From Bradyrhizobium sp. LLZ17 (GTDB taxonomy: Bacteria; Pseudomonadota; Alphaproteobacteria; Rhizobiales; Xanthobacteraceae): 64,000 nt of DNA. Location: contig NZ_CP165734.1 in NCBI RefSeq assembly GCF_041200145.1, positions 2,108,001-2,172,000 on the forward strand, read 5' to 3'. How positions within the stretch are numbered: position 1 is the stretch's first letter; the number at the start of each line of letters is the position of its first letter. A program made the translations under genes and the position numbers. Below, piece after piece: positions 36,501-45,226 of the stretch. Under the pieces are notes generated by a model. It saw only the letters and a program-made list of their open reading frames with translations, had not been told where the DNA came from and did not search any database.

Positions 36501-37949
36501 ATGGCGCGCGCATTGATGATCCAGGAGCCGGCTCGGACGTGGGCAAATCGCTTATCGTCGCCGGCCTCGCGCGCGCCTTCACGCGGCGCGGCCTGCGCGT
36601 GCTGCCGTTCAAGCCGCAGAACATGTCGAACAACGCAGCCGTCACCGTCGACGGCGGCGAGATCGGACGCGCACAAGCACTGCAAGCACTCGCAGCCGGC
36701 GCCGAGCCGCACACCGACATGAACCCGGTGCTGCTGAAACCCGAGACCGATATCGGCGCTCAGGTGATCGTGCATGGAAAACGCGTCGCGACTGCGCGCG
36801 CGCGCGAATATGCGGCGATGAAGCCGCAGCTGATGGGCGCGGTGCTGGAGAGTTTTGAACGCCTCAAGGCGCGTGCCGATCTCGTGCTGGTGGAAGGCGC
36901 CGGCAGCCCGGCCGAAGTGAATCTGCGCAAGGCCGACATCGCCAATATGGGTTTCGCGCGCAAGGCCGACGTGCCGGTCGTGCTGATCGGCGACATCGAC
37001 CGCGGCGGCGTCATTGCCCAGCTTGTCGGTATCAAGACGGTGATCGATCCGGACGATGCAGCCATGATCCAGGGTTTTGTCATCAACAAGTTCCGCGGCG
37101 ATCCCACGCTGTTCGACGACGGCTACCGGCTCATCGAAGCGAAAACATCCTGGCGCGGCTTTGGCGTGCTGCCGTGGTTCGGCCGTGCCGGCGAGCTGCC
37201 AGCCGAAGACGCGCAGGGCCTGGAGTGACGCGCGAAAGCCGGGACAATGCAAGGTCGCCTGCCTCGCGCTGTCGCGGATCGCCAATTTCGATGATCTTGA
37301 TCCGCTCAAGCTCGAGCCTGGTGTCGATCTCGTCATGGTGCGTCCGGGCGAAGCGATCCCCGGCGACGTCAGGCTCGTCATCATCCCGGGCTCGAAATCC
37401 ACCCGCGGCGATCTCGCCTTCCTGCGCGCGCAGGGCTGGGACATCGATCTCCTCGCGCATCACCGCAGAGGCGGCCATGTGCTCGGTCTCTGTGGTGGCT
37501 ACCAGATGCTCGGGCGCAGCGTCGCCGACCCCGGCGGCATCGAAGGTCCTGCAGGCGACACGCCGGGCCTCGGGCTTCTGGACGTCGCGACGGTGATGAG
37601 CGCGCAGAAGACACTGACGCGTGTTGCGGCCTTGCACGCCGCCACGGCTCAACCGATTCAGGCCTACGAAATCCACATCGGCCGCACTGACGGGCCGGAT
37701 CGCGCCCGCCCGTTCGCGAAAGTCGACGGCGAGCCGGAAGGCGCGATCTCATGCGATGGGCGCGTGCAGGGCAGCTATCTGCACGGCCTGTTCACATCCG
37801 ACGATTTCCGCAAGGCGTATCTCGCAAGGCTCGACATTCCCGCGGGCGACGAGCCCTACCACGCCAGGATCGAGAGCGCGCTCGATGCGCTTGCCGATCA
37901 CATCGAAACGCACCTGGATGTCGAAGGCCTGCTCGCGCTCGCGCGTTGA
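36501..37949 (+). pseudogene. cobQ: Cobyric acid synthase, two compensating frameshifts
   Basis: This glutamine-dependent enzyme amidates four side chains of adenosylcobyrinic acid a,c-diamide. The first ten codons (MARALMIQ...) are followed by a frame change at about 36527: one missing G, where [10 protein letters not shown] is expected. The next 230 residues ([27 protein letters not shown]) end in TGA at 37226-37228. An extra G at about 37222 explains the second break, after which [16 protein letters not shown] and the amidotransferase region with [10 protein letters not shown] follow. Net length change is zero, giving 482 residues. Both lesions are in G-rich stretches. Confidence 0.87.
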
Positions 37950-37953
37950 GTGC

Positions 37954-38919
37954 TTAACGTGAAAGCGCCTCGCCGAGACGCGTCCATTCCGTCTCGCTGC
38001 CGGGAAGTCCAAGGCGCAACCATCTCGGCCGCTGCGTGAAGACGCGGGGCCAAATCCGGGCGGTCGCCAATTTTTCCTGCATGGCGAGCGCGTCGGGCAT
38101 CTCATAGAGACGAAACAATGGCGTGCCGCCGACGAGCCTCCAGGTTTGCGATTGCACCATGGCATCGAGCCTGTCGCTATCCGCTGCAAGCCGCGCTGAC
38201 GTTGCCTCGGCCCAAGCATCGTCAGCCAAGGCGCGGCAGCCGATCGCGATCGCCGCTCCAGAGACCGGCCAAGGGCCGATCGCCGTGGCGAGATTGGCGA
38301 TGTCGGACGCGTCGCCAAGCGCGAAGCCGAGACGCAGGCCCGCAAGCCCGTAAAACTTTCCGAATGAGCGCAGGATCAGCAGCCCGGGCCGCCCCGCTTC
38401 CGAAGCGAGCGACCCATGCGGAACCGCGTCGGCAAAGCTTTCGTCGATCACGAGTCTTCGCACGCGCGGCAGCAGCGCGAGCAGATCGGCTGGTTTATAA
38501 CACCGACCATCGGGATTGTTGGGATTGACGACGATGGCGAGGTCCGCACCTGCCAGCGCATCGAGCTCGCCGACCTCTGCGACATTCCAGCCGGCAGCCG
38601 ATAGCACCGCGGCATATTCATTGTAAGTCGGCGCGAGGATGCGCGCCCGGCCGGGCGGCGCAAGTTGCGGCAACCGTTGAATGGCGGTCTGCGCGCCGCC
38701 CATCGCGACAACCGGCGCGCTCGTGTTATAGGCGTGCTGCGCGGCCCGATGCAGGGCCTCGATATCGGACCTCGAAGGCAGCAGGCTCCACGCGCGCATG
38801 CTCACTTCGCCGACTGGATATGGCAGCCGGTTGATCCCGGTCGACAGATCAATCCAGTCCTCCGCGCGGCCGCCAAAACGCCGCTGGGCCTGATCCAGAT
38901 TTCCACCGTGCTCGCGCAT
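37954..38919 (-). CDS. cobD: Threonine-phosphate decarboxylase
   Basis: This 321-residue PLP-dependent class I aminotransferase-fold enzyme makes (R)-1-aminopropan-2-ol phosphate, the linker between the corrin ring and the nucleotide loop. It shows WIDLSTGINRLPYPVGEV near the start, NPNNPDGRCYKPADLLAL and the PLP lysine in LRSFGKFYGLAGLRLGFA. ATG 38919 is chosen; a GTG at 38934 overlapping the cbiB stop is an alternative. In Pseudomonas nomenclature this gene is cobC. It is convergent with cobQ (4 bases apart) and co-transcribed with cbiB. Confidence 0.9.
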   Translation of the reverse strand: MREHGGNLDQAQRRFGGRAEDWIDLSTGINRLPYPVGEVSMRAWSLLPSRSDIEALHRAAQHAYNTSAPVVAMGGAQTAIQRLPQLAPPGRARILAPTYNEYAAVLSAAGWNVAEVGELDALAGADLAIVVNPNNPDGRCYKPADLLALLPRVRRLVIDESFADAVPHGSLASEAGRPGLLILRSFGKFYGLAGLRLGFALGDASDIANLATAIGPWPVSGAAIAIGCRALADDAWAEATSARLAADSDRLDAMVQSQTWRLVGGTPLFRLYEMPDALAMQEKLATARIWPRVFTQRPRWLRLGLPGSETEWTRLGEALSR

Positions 38920-38930
38920 GCGATGTTCTT

Positions 38931-39872
38931 TCACGCGAAAGCCAGGATCGCAAGCACGCCGGCCAGCAACACCATGGCGCGGCGGTAGATCGTCAGCCCG
39001 TGAACGATGTCCGCGGCGAGCGGATCGCGTGCGGCTTCGTTCAGCCACGGCTCGCTCGTGATACTGCCATGATAGATCCGAGGACCGCTGAGCCGCACGC
39101 CGAGCGCGCCGGCCATGGCCGCTTCCGGCCAGCCGGCATTGGGGGATCGATGACGACGCGCATCGCGCGTCATGCACGACAACGCTTTGGATCGCCGCGG
39201 CGCCAGCAGCACGAACAGAAATCCGGTCAGCCGCGCCGGAATGAAGTTGGCGACATCGTCGATCCGTGCAGCAGCCCAACCGAACGCCTCGTGGCGTTCA
39301 GTGCGATGGCCAATCATGGAGTCCAGCGTGTTGATCGCCTTGTAGCCGAGGATGCCGGGCAGGCCGAACAGCGCACCCCAGAGCACCGGCGCCACGATGC
39401 CGTCCGAGGCGTTTTCCGCCAGGCTCTCGATCGCCGCGCGCGCGATACCGGCTTGGTCGAGCGCGGCCGGATCGCGGCCGACGATGCGCGAGACAGCCTC
39501 TCGCGCAGCGGCGATATCACCGGCCAGCAAGGGTATTGCGACCGCTGCGACATGATCGTGCAACGAGCGCAAAGCGACCAGCGGCCAGGCGAGCATGCCC
39601 ACCAGCACGAGCCGCATCCAGCCCGAGATCAGCAACGATTGAAGCGCCCAGCCGAGCGCGGCGGCGAGTGCAATCACGGCAAGTGCTCCGGCGGTACCGG
39701 CGGCACGGCGAAGCGCAGGCGGATCGGAGGACCTATTCCAGGCGGAATCGACGGCCGCAATCAGCCGCCCGAGCCAGGTCACGGGATGGCCGATCCGCGC
39801 GAACAGCCATGACGGCCAGCCCAGAAGGGCATCCACCGCCATCGCCACCGCCATCGCACCCGCAAAACCCAC
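38931..39872 (-). CDS. cbiB: Adenosylcobinamide-phosphate synthase
   Basis: This 313-residue integral membrane protein joins aminopropanol phosphate to adenosylcobyric acid. The motif GHPVTWLGRLIAAVD near residue 28 and SLAENASDGIVAPVLWGALFG identify the CbiB/CobD family; several hydrophobic spans run through it. The GTG start at 39872 was chosen because GGGAGG lies about 6 bases upstream, while the later ATGs have no such site. The end overlaps the alternative GTG start of cobD. Confidence 0.9.
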   Translation of the reverse strand: MGFAGAMAVAMAVDALLGWPSWLFARIGHPVTWLGRLIAAVDSAWNRSSDPPALRRAAGTAGALAVIALAAALGWALQSLLISGWMRLVLVGMLAWPLVALRSLHDHVAAVAIPLLAGDIAAAREAVSRIVGRDPAALDQAGIARAAIESLAENASDGIVAPVLWGALFGLPGILGYKAINTLDSMIGHRTERHEAFGWAAARIDDVANFIPARLTGFLFVLLAPRRSKALSCMTRDARRHRSPNAGWPEAAMAGALGVRLSGPRIYHGSITSEPWLNEAARDPLAADIVHGLTIYRRAMVLLAGVLAILAFA

Positions 39873-39991
39873 ATGCGCCTCCCGTCCCGCCCCTGTTGCG
39901 CAAACCACGGTCCGGGCGCAAGCCCCGGCCTACGGATTTCGGCTTTGTCTTTGGCCGCGTTTGGTGATTAGTGCTGGCCGCAGGAGACCCT

Positions 39992-40495
39992 ATGGCCGTC
40001 ATTTTGATCACGGGCGGAGCACGATCGGGCAAGAGCAAGCGCGCGGAAAGCCGCGCACGCGCTTTTCCCGGCCAGCCGGTTTATGTCGCGACGGCCGAGA
40101 CGCTCGATGCCGAAATGGAAGCGCGCATCGCAACCCATCGGCGGCGACGTGGAACCGACTGGATCGAGCGCGAGGTGCCGCTCGATCTCGTCGCCACGCT
40201 GGTCGCAACCGACGGCAGCGGCGCAAGGCTGGTCGATTGCCTGACGCTGTGGCTCTCCAATCTGATGCACGCGGAACGCGACTGGTCCCACGAAGTGACG
40301 GAGCTCGCCGCTACCCTGCCCCGCCTCAAGAGCCCCGTCGTTCTCGTCACCAACGAGGTTGGCCTCGGCATCGTCCCCGACAATGCGCTGGCGCGCAGCT
40401 TTCGCGATGCTGCCGGGATCATGAACCAGACCGTTGCAGCTGTTGCCGACGAGGTCGAGTTCGTTGTCGCCGGCCTGCCGATGAAGCTGAAATGA
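39992..40495 (+). CDS. cobU: Adenosylcobinamide kinase / adenosylcobinamide-phosphate guanylyltransferase
   Basis: This 167-residue bifunctional enzyme phosphorylates adenosylcobinamide and then attaches GMP. The P-loop LITGGARSGKSKRAE near the N-terminus, YVATAETLDAEMEARI, HRRRRGTDW and VVLVTNEVGLGIVPDN are all typical. The ATG at 39992 has CAGGAGA upstream. It is divergent from cbiB with about 120 bases between, which must hold both promoters. No riboswitch is recognised there. Stop overlaps the cobS start (TGATG). Called cobP in Pseudomonas. Confidence 0.92.
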   Translation: MAVILITGGARSGKSKRAESRARAFPGQPVYVATAETLDAEMEARIATHRRRRGTDWIEREVPLDLVATLVATDGSGARLVDCLTLWLSNLMHAERDWSHEVTELAATLPRLKSPVVLVTNEVGLGIVPDNALARSFRDAAGIMNQTVAAVADEVEFVVAGLPMKLK

Positions 40496-41277
40496 TGCCG
40501 CGCGCCGAAGTTCTCAAAGACATCATCACCGATCTCAGGATCGCGACAACATTCGTTGCGATTTTTCCGGTCAGATCGTCGAAGTCCGCTGCTGATGGTG
40601 CGATTGCACGCGCGACCTGGGCGCTGCCCGTCGCCGGATTGTTGGTGGGGTTGGCTGGCGCTGCGGCCTACGCAATCGCGAGCAAGCTGGGATTGACGTC
40701 CGGCCCCGCCGCCCTGCTCGCGTTGGCCACGACGACGCTCATCACCGGCGCGTTGCATGAGGACGGACTTGCCGATGCCGCCGATGGGCTTGGCGGCGGA
40801 CGGACGCGCGAGCGCAAGCTCGATATCATGCGCGACAGCCGGATCGGCAGCTATGGCGCCTGCGCGCTGGTTCTGTCGTTTGGCCTGCGCTGGAGCGCGC
40901 TCGCGGCGATCGCCAATCCGTGGTTGGTGACGCTGGCGCTCGCATCCGCGCATGCCGGGGCGCGTGCGGGCGTTCCGGCCTTCATGTCGCTGGTGCCGCC
41001 GGCGCGGCTTGACGGGCTCTCCGCAAGCGCCGGAGCGCCACCGGGCCGCAGCGTCGCCATCGCGTTCGGCATCGGAACGCTCTGTCTTGCAATTGCGCTT
41101 GGGCCAGGCAAGGCGCTGGCCAGCCTCGTCCTGCTCTCGCTCGCTGGACTGATCCTCGCGCGGCTTGCCATCCGCCAGATCGGCGGGCAAACCGGCGACA
41201 TCCTCGGCGCTTTCGAGCAGACCGGCGAGATCCTGATCCTGCTGGTCGCCGCAGCCAGCCTTCACGCGGGAGGATGA
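40495..41277 (+). CDS. cobS: Adenosylcobinamide-GDP ribazoletransferase (cobalamin synthase)
   Basis: This 260-residue inner-membrane enzyme couples adenosylcobinamide-GDP to alpha-ribazole (phosphate), the last assembly step. The N-terminal DLRIATTFVAIFPV, the metal-binding HEDGLADAADGLGGG stretch and DIMRDSRIGSYGACAL are the known signatures; the remainder is largely hydrophobic. ATG 40495 overlaps the cobU stop; an ATG one codon earlier is also in frame. It is followed by bluB 4 bases later. Called cobV in Pseudomonas, and not to be confused with the chelatase subunit CobS. Confidence 0.92.
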   Translation: MPRAEVLKDIITDLRIATTFVAIFPVRSSKSAADGAIARATWALPVAGLLVGLAGAAAYAIASKLGLTSGPAALLALATTTLITGALHEDGLADAADGLGGGRTRERKLDIMRDSRIGSYGACALVLSFGLRWSALAAIANPWLVTLALASAHAGARAGVPAFMSLVPPARLDGLSASAGAPPGRSVAIAFGIGTLCLAIALGPGKALASLVLLSLAGLILARLAIRQIGGQTGDILGAFEQTGEILILLVAAASLHAGG

Positions 41278-41281
41278 GTTG

Positions 41282-41914
41282 ATGGTCGCGTTCGACGACA
41301 CTTTCCGCCGGCACTTGCGCGAGCTGTTCGTGTGGCGCCGTGACGTGCGCCGCTTTCGCGCCGATCCGCTGCCGGATGGCGCGATCGCGCGGCTGATCGA
41401 GACGGCGTGCCTTTCGCCATCGGTCGGCCTGAGCCAGCCTTGGCGCTTCGTCACCGTCGATGATGCCGCAAGGCGCCGCGCCGTGATCGACGATTTCAAG
41501 GCCTGCAACGCCGATGCGTTGAGTTGCTATGCCGGCGAACGCGCGGCGCGCTACGCCGGTCTGAAACTGTCGGGCCTCGAACAAGCGCCTGGCCACCTCG
41601 CCGTGTTCGCCGACAAGGCGAGCGATGTCGGCCATGGCCTCGGCCGCGCGACCATGCCCGAGACAACCGAATATTCCGTGGTGGCCGCGATCACCGCGAT
41701 GTGGCTCGCCGCGCGCGCCGAAGGCATCGGGCTCGGCTGGGTCTCGATCCTGAGCCCGGACCGCATCCACACCATCCTCGACGTGCCCGGCACCTGGAAA
41801 TTCATCGCCTATCTCTGCATCGGCTACCCCGAGGCCGAATGCGACCAGCCCGAGCTGGAGAAGGCGAAGTGGGAACACCGGCGCGGCCCGGACGAGTTCA
41901 CGCTGCGGCGCTAG
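41282..41914 (+). CDS. bluB: 5,6-Dimethylbenzimidazole synthase
   Basis: This 210-residue flavin-destructase of the nitroreductase fold breaks down FMNH2 with oxygen to make the lower ligand of B12. Features are VWRRDVRRFRADPLP near the start, LSPSVGLSQPWRFVTV and TTEYSVVAAITAMWLAARAEG. These, with the context, separate it from ordinary nitroreductases. The ATG at 41282 has GGGAGG upstream within the end of cobS; a TTG one codon earlier is possible. It ends 3 bases from the convergent LysR gene. Its presence means the strain can make the whole cofactor under aerobic conditions. Confidence 0.92.
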   Translation: MVAFDDTFRRHLRELFVWRRDVRRFRADPLPDGAIARLIETACLSPSVGLSQPWRFVTVDDAARRRAVIDDFKACNADALSCYAGERAARYAGLKLSGLEQAPGHLAVFADKASDVGHGLGRATMPETTEYSVVAAITAMWLAARAEGIGLGWVSILSPDRIHTILDVPGTWKFIAYLCIGYPEAECDQPELEKAKWEHRRGPDEFTLRR

Positions 41915-41917
41915 CGC

Positions 41918-42841
41918 TCAGTTCGCCCGGGAGCGACGGCGCGCAACAGCTTCATCCTCGCGGCCAAACAGCTCGACGAGAAAATCGATGAAGAGCCGCA
42001 CCTTGACCGACAGATGCCGCGTCGGCGGATAGACCGCGTAGAGCGCGAGCGGCGGGGCAGAATAATCCTCCAGCACGGTGCGCAGCTTGCCGTTCCTTAA
42101 CGCGTCGGCGGCGATGAACTCCGGCAGCAACGCCAGCCCCCTGCCCTTGATCGCGACATCACGCAGCACTTCGGCATTGTTGACGCAGAGCGACCAGGCC
42201 GGCTGGATCCAGTGATCGCCGTCGGCGCCGGTGAGCTTCCACTGATTGCCGGTCAGCAGAAAGCCGTAGGTCAGCGATGCGTGCTCGCGCAAATCCTGCG
42301 GATGCTTTGGCGTGCCGTGACGCGCGAGATAATCCGGCGACGCGCAGATCATCCGCGCGACAGCCACGATCTTGCGAGCGATCAGGCTCGAGGACTCCAA
42401 TTCCGCGATCCGCAAGGTCACGTCAAAGCCGTCCTGCACGGGATCGAGCAGGTCGTCGCTGAGCACGAGCTGAAGCTGAAGCTCGGGATATTTTTCCATG
42501 AACTCGGCGAGCACCGGCCCGAGCCGCATCGTGCCGAACGACATCGGCGCGTTGACGCGCAACAATCCGCGCGGCGCCGATTGGGCTTGCGTCACCGCCT
42601 GATCGGCGGCCTCGATCTCCGAAAGGATCACGACGGCGCGCTCGAAATATTGCTGGCCGCTCTCGGTGGGGCTCGCCTGCCGCGTGGTTCGGTTCAGGAG
42701 CTGCACGCCCAGGCTCTGCTCGAGGTCGGCGATGTATTTGCTGATCGCCGAGCGCGACAGCCGGAGCTGGCGGCCGGCATCGGCAAAACTGCCGCTTTCG
42801 ACCACCTTCACGAAGGCCCGCAGGCTGGCCACCTTATCCAA
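41918..42841 (-). CDS. LysR family transcriptional regulator
   Basis: This 307-residue regulator has an N-terminal winged HTH (SLRAFVKVVESGSFADAG, LSRSAISKYIADLEQSLG) and a C-terminal substrate-binding domain (LLRVNAPMSFGTMRLGPV, QDGFDVTLRI). It belongs to the AaeR/CrgA-like group often found divergent from a target gene. The start is a TTG (MDKVASLRAF). It is divergent from a ring-cleaving dioxygenase and a hydrolase, and two inverted repeats lie between them, so it is the likely regulator of that pair. An aromatic or quinone signal is probable but unproved. Confidence 0.9.
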   Translation of the reverse strand: MDKVASLRAFVKVVESGSFADAGRQLRLSRSAISKYIADLEQSLGVQLLNRTTRQASPTESGQQYFERAVVILSEIEAADQAVTQAQSAPRGLLRVNAPMSFGTMRLGPVLAEFMEKYPELQLQLVLSDDLLDPVQDGFDVTLRIAELESSSLIARKIVAVARMICASPDYLARHGTPKHPQDLREHASLTYGFLLTGNQWKLTGADGDHWIQPAWSLCVNNAEVLRDVAIKGRGLALLPEFIAADALRNGKLRTVLEDYSAPPLALYAVYPPTRHLSVKVRLFIDFLVELFGREDEAVARRRSRAN

Positions 42842-42854
42842 GCGCGGGTTCTCG

Positions 42855-42911
42855 CGATTGGTTCCAAATCGTAGACATAGACGTCATGTTTGCATGGATT
42901 GTCTCCAATCC
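42855..42911. promoter_or_regulatory. Two dyads between LysR gene and dioxygenase, candidate operators
   Basis: CGATT-N7-AATCG (42855-42871) and GGATTG-N4-CAATCC (42896-42911) are perfect inverted repeats 24 bases apart. Each holds a T-N11-A type core as bound by LysR proteins. They lie in the 130-base divergent promoter region, 14 bases from the regulator start and 60 bases from the dioxygenase ATG. Confidence 0.55.
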
Positions 42912-42971
42912 AAAGCGGAACGATATTTCCGCCCAGAGCAAGACCCGCTCCCCGAACTTTGGAGGACGACG

Positions 42972-43910
42972 ATGTCCGGACTGCACCATGTCACCGCGAT
43001 TGCCGGCGATCCCATCAGGAATTTCGGTTTCTACACAAGCGACCTCGGCCTGCGCTTCGTCAAGAAGACCGTCAATTTCGACGACCCCGGCACCTATCAT
43101 TTCTACTACGGCGATGAGACCGGCCGGCCCGGCACCATCCTGACCTTCTTCCCCTGGGCTGGAGCGCCGGCCGGACGCCGCGGCGTCGGCGAGACCCATC
43201 AGACCGCCTTCCGCGTGCCGCAGCGCTCGCTCGGCTATTGGACGCAGCGCTTCATCGAGAAGGGCATCGCTTACGAGGCGCTGGAAAAGCGCTTTGGCGA
43301 ATCCGTGCTGCCGTTCACCGATCCGGACGGGATGGCGCTCGCACTGGTCGGCATCCCCGGTGCCGAGAACGAGCCGGGCTGGAGCAACGGCGACGTCCCC
43401 GCCGAGCATGCGATCCGCGGCTTCCATGGCGTGACGCTGCTGCTCGACAGCGCGGCCAAAACGGCTGCCGTCCTCACCGACGTGTTCGGTTTCAAGGAGA
43501 CGGGTTGCGAGGGATCGGTGATCCGCTTCAAGGCGCCCGGCGATTTGCACGGCAGTGTCGTCGACATCTACGAGGCCAAGGGCTTTCTGCGCGGGCATCA
43601 GGGCGGCGGCTCGGTGCACCACATCGCGTTCCGCGCGGCCGACGACGCCGAGCAGGGCCAGATGGCCGAGAGGCTCGTCTCTCATCACGGCCTGCATCCG
43701 ACCGAGCAGCGTGACCGCAACTACTTCCGTTCGGTCTATTTCCGCGAGCCCGGCGGCGTGCTGTTCGAGATCGCGACCGATATCCCCGGCTTCGCCGTCG
43801 ACGAACCGGTCGCGACGCTGGGACGCGACCTGAAGCTGCCGGGTTTCCTCGAAGCCCATCGCAAGCAGATCGAGGACGTGCTGCCGAGCCTGGAAGAGAG
43901 CGTGTCATGA
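42972..43910 (+). CDS. Ring-cleaving dioxygenase of the VOC superfamily (MhqO-like)
   Basis: This 312-residue protein has two glyoxalase/extradiol dioxygenase modules. The first starts GLHHVTAIAGDPIRN and the second GFHGVTLLLDSAAKT. Metal ligands are expected in HHVT, VHHIAFRA and VLFEIATDIPGF. The family includes Bacillus MhqO/MhqA, induced by quinones and hydroquinones. ATG 42972 has TTGGAGGA 5-8 bases upstream. It overlaps the following hydrolase gene by 4 bases (ATGA). The same dioxygenase-hydrolase pairing is seen in mhqNOD operons, which supports a role in detoxifying hydroquinones. Confidence 0.88.
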   Translation: MSGLHHVTAIAGDPIRNFGFYTSDLGLRFVKKTVNFDDPGTYHFYYGDETGRPGTILTFFPWAGAPAGRRGVGETHQTAFRVPQRSLGYWTQRFIEKGIAYEALEKRFGESVLPFTDPDGMALALVGIPGAENEPGWSNGDVPAEHAIRGFHGVTLLLDSAAKTAAVLTDVFGFKETGCEGSVIRFKAPGDLHGSVVDIYEAKGFLRGHQGGGSVHHIAFRAADDAEQGQMAERLVSHHGLHPTEQRDRNYFRSVYFREPGGVLFEIATDIPGFAVDEPVATLGRDLKLPGFLEAHRKQIEDVLPSLEESVS

Positions 43911-44531
43911 CCGAGAGTTCATTCATCCATCGTTTCGAGCCCGCGCGCGACGCGGGCTCGCCCCCTGTTGCTGCTGCACGGCACCGGCGGCGACGAGAAC
44001 GACCTGCTCGGGCTCGGCAAGATGATCTCGCCCGGGGCCGCCCTGCTCTCGCCGCGCGGACGCGTGCTGGAGCACGGCATGCCGCGCTTCTTCCGCCGTC
44101 TCGCAGAGGGCGTGTTCGACGAGGTGGACGTGCGCCGCCGCGCGCTCGAGCTCGGCGAGTTCGTCAACGAGGCGCGGCAACGCTACGGCATCGCCGCGCC
44201 GGTCGCGGTCGGCTTCTCCAACGGCGCGAACATCGCAGCAGCGCTGTTGCTGCTGAAGCCGGACGTTCTCGCCGGCGCGATCCTGCTGCGCGCGATGGTG
44301 CCGCTGTCGGATCCGCCCAAGGCCGAACTTGGCGGCAAGCCGGTGCTGCTGCTGTCAGGGCAAGCCGATCCGATCGTGCCCGCAAGCAACTCGGCAAAGC
44401 TCGCCGCACTGCTGTCGGAAGCGGGAGCCGGCGTGACCCACAAGGTCCTGCCGGCAGGCCACCAATTGTAACAAGCCGACGTGACGCTCGCCCGCGACTG
44501 GATCGGCAAGGTGACGGCGGAAGCGGCCTGA
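43907..44531 (+). pseudogene. Alpha/beta hydrolase, phospholipase/carboxylesterase type (MhqD-like), broken twice
   Basis: This is a carboxylesterase-like hydrolase with LLLHGTGGDENDL near the start, the nucleophile elbow GFSNGANIAAALL and the aspartate region LLLSGQADPIVPAS; the catalytic histidine is in PAGHQL. Two lesions are seen. The first is one extra C in the CCCCC run at about 43962-43966, which splits the first 20 codons from the rest. The second is TAA at 44469-44471 directly after GHQL, where the frame otherwise runs on as QADVTLARDWIGKV to TGA 44529-44531. Corrected length is about 207 residues. It is coupled to the dioxygenase gene by a 4-base overlap. Confidence 0.8.
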
Positions 44532-44581
44532 TTCCGAGAAGCGACGCGGACCGCCGCGGCGCCGAACATCATATTTCTGGA

Positions 44582-44697
44582 AAACAACCCCATGCACAGT
44601 AGGCGGCGGCAGCAAAATCAACGGCTTACGTGTGCAGGCGATGAGCCGGTTTGACTCGTCGGGCAAAACAGGGGCATAATGCGATTATTCCGAAATC
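44582..44697 (+). repeat. Dispersed repeat of about 115 bp with promoter-like boxes, copy B
   Basis: This is the second copy of the element at 15817-15930, in the opposite orientation. The identical blocks are AACAACCCCATGCACAGTAG, ATCAACGGCTTAC and a 21-base block with TTTGACTCGTCGGGCAAAA. The spacers between are of equal length within one base but diverged. TTGACT (44651-44656) and CATAAT (44675-44680) are 18 bases apart and point to the rhodanese gene. It begins 50 bases after the hydrolase stop. Confidence 0.8.
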
Positions 44698-44800
44698 GCC
44701 GGCTGTACGAGATGAAGCTATCGTGATTGCCACTTGCGTCAGTTCGCGGGATGTCTCAATTCTACCGCTGCCGATCCCGGTTGGAAAACGGAGGCAATCA

Positions 44801-45169
44801 ATGGCAACGACAGTAAAGCAGATGCTTGAAGCGGCCCACGCCGCGGTTCCGAAGATCAGCTCTGATCAAGCCGCCGATATGATCAACGCGGGCAACACTC
44901 TGGTTTTGGACGTTCGAGATGCACCTGAAGTGGCCGCCAGCGGCAAGATCGCGGGCGCACTGAATGTGTCACGCGGAATGCTGGAATTTCGAGCGGACCC
45001 AGAGTCTCCTTACCATGACAAGAATTTTGATAAGAACAAAACGGTGATCCTTTATTGCGCTTCTGGCGGACGCGCGGCACTCGCGGGTAAGTTGCTTAAG
45101 GATATGGGTTACGAAAATGTCTACAACGTAGGAGGGTTCAAAGACTGGACCGGAGCCGTCGAGAAATAG
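44801..45169 (+). CDS. Rhodanese-like domain protein
   Basis: This single-domain rhodanese of 122 residues is a likely cytoplasmic sulfurtransferase. The substrate loop and catalytic cysteine (Cys86) are in ILYCASGGRAALAG; LVLDVRDAPEVAASGKI is the usual N-terminal signature and NVYNVGGFKDW the end. ATG 44801 has GGAGG about 7 bases upstream. The promoter-like boxes of the repeated element end about 120 bases before it and may drive it. It stands alone. The function, such as thiosulfate or persulfide handling, cannot be narrowed further. Confidence 0.88.
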   Translation: MATTVKQMLEAAHAAVPKISSDQAADMINAGNTLVLDVRDAPEVAASGKIAGALNVSRGMLEFRADPESPYHDKNFDKNKTVILYCASGGRAALAGKLLKDMGYENVYNVGGFKDWTGAVEK

Positions 45170-45226
45170 GAGTTCGGGGATCGGCCACGCAGCGTGCAAG
45201 CGTGATCGACGCGCGGTCAGGTTACC

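Noticed and set aside
39873..39991. A third cobalamin riboswitch between cbiB and cobU
   Set aside because: A small hairpin exists, but neither the B12 box nor the core CCCGCAACTG-like segment is present on either strand.
43907..44602. A 231-residue frame starting at the hydrolase ATG and ending QPHAQ in the repeat
   Set aside because: After about 20 codons it leaves the hydrolase frame; the conserved hydrolase motifs are in another frame and the sequence is arginine-rich shadow.
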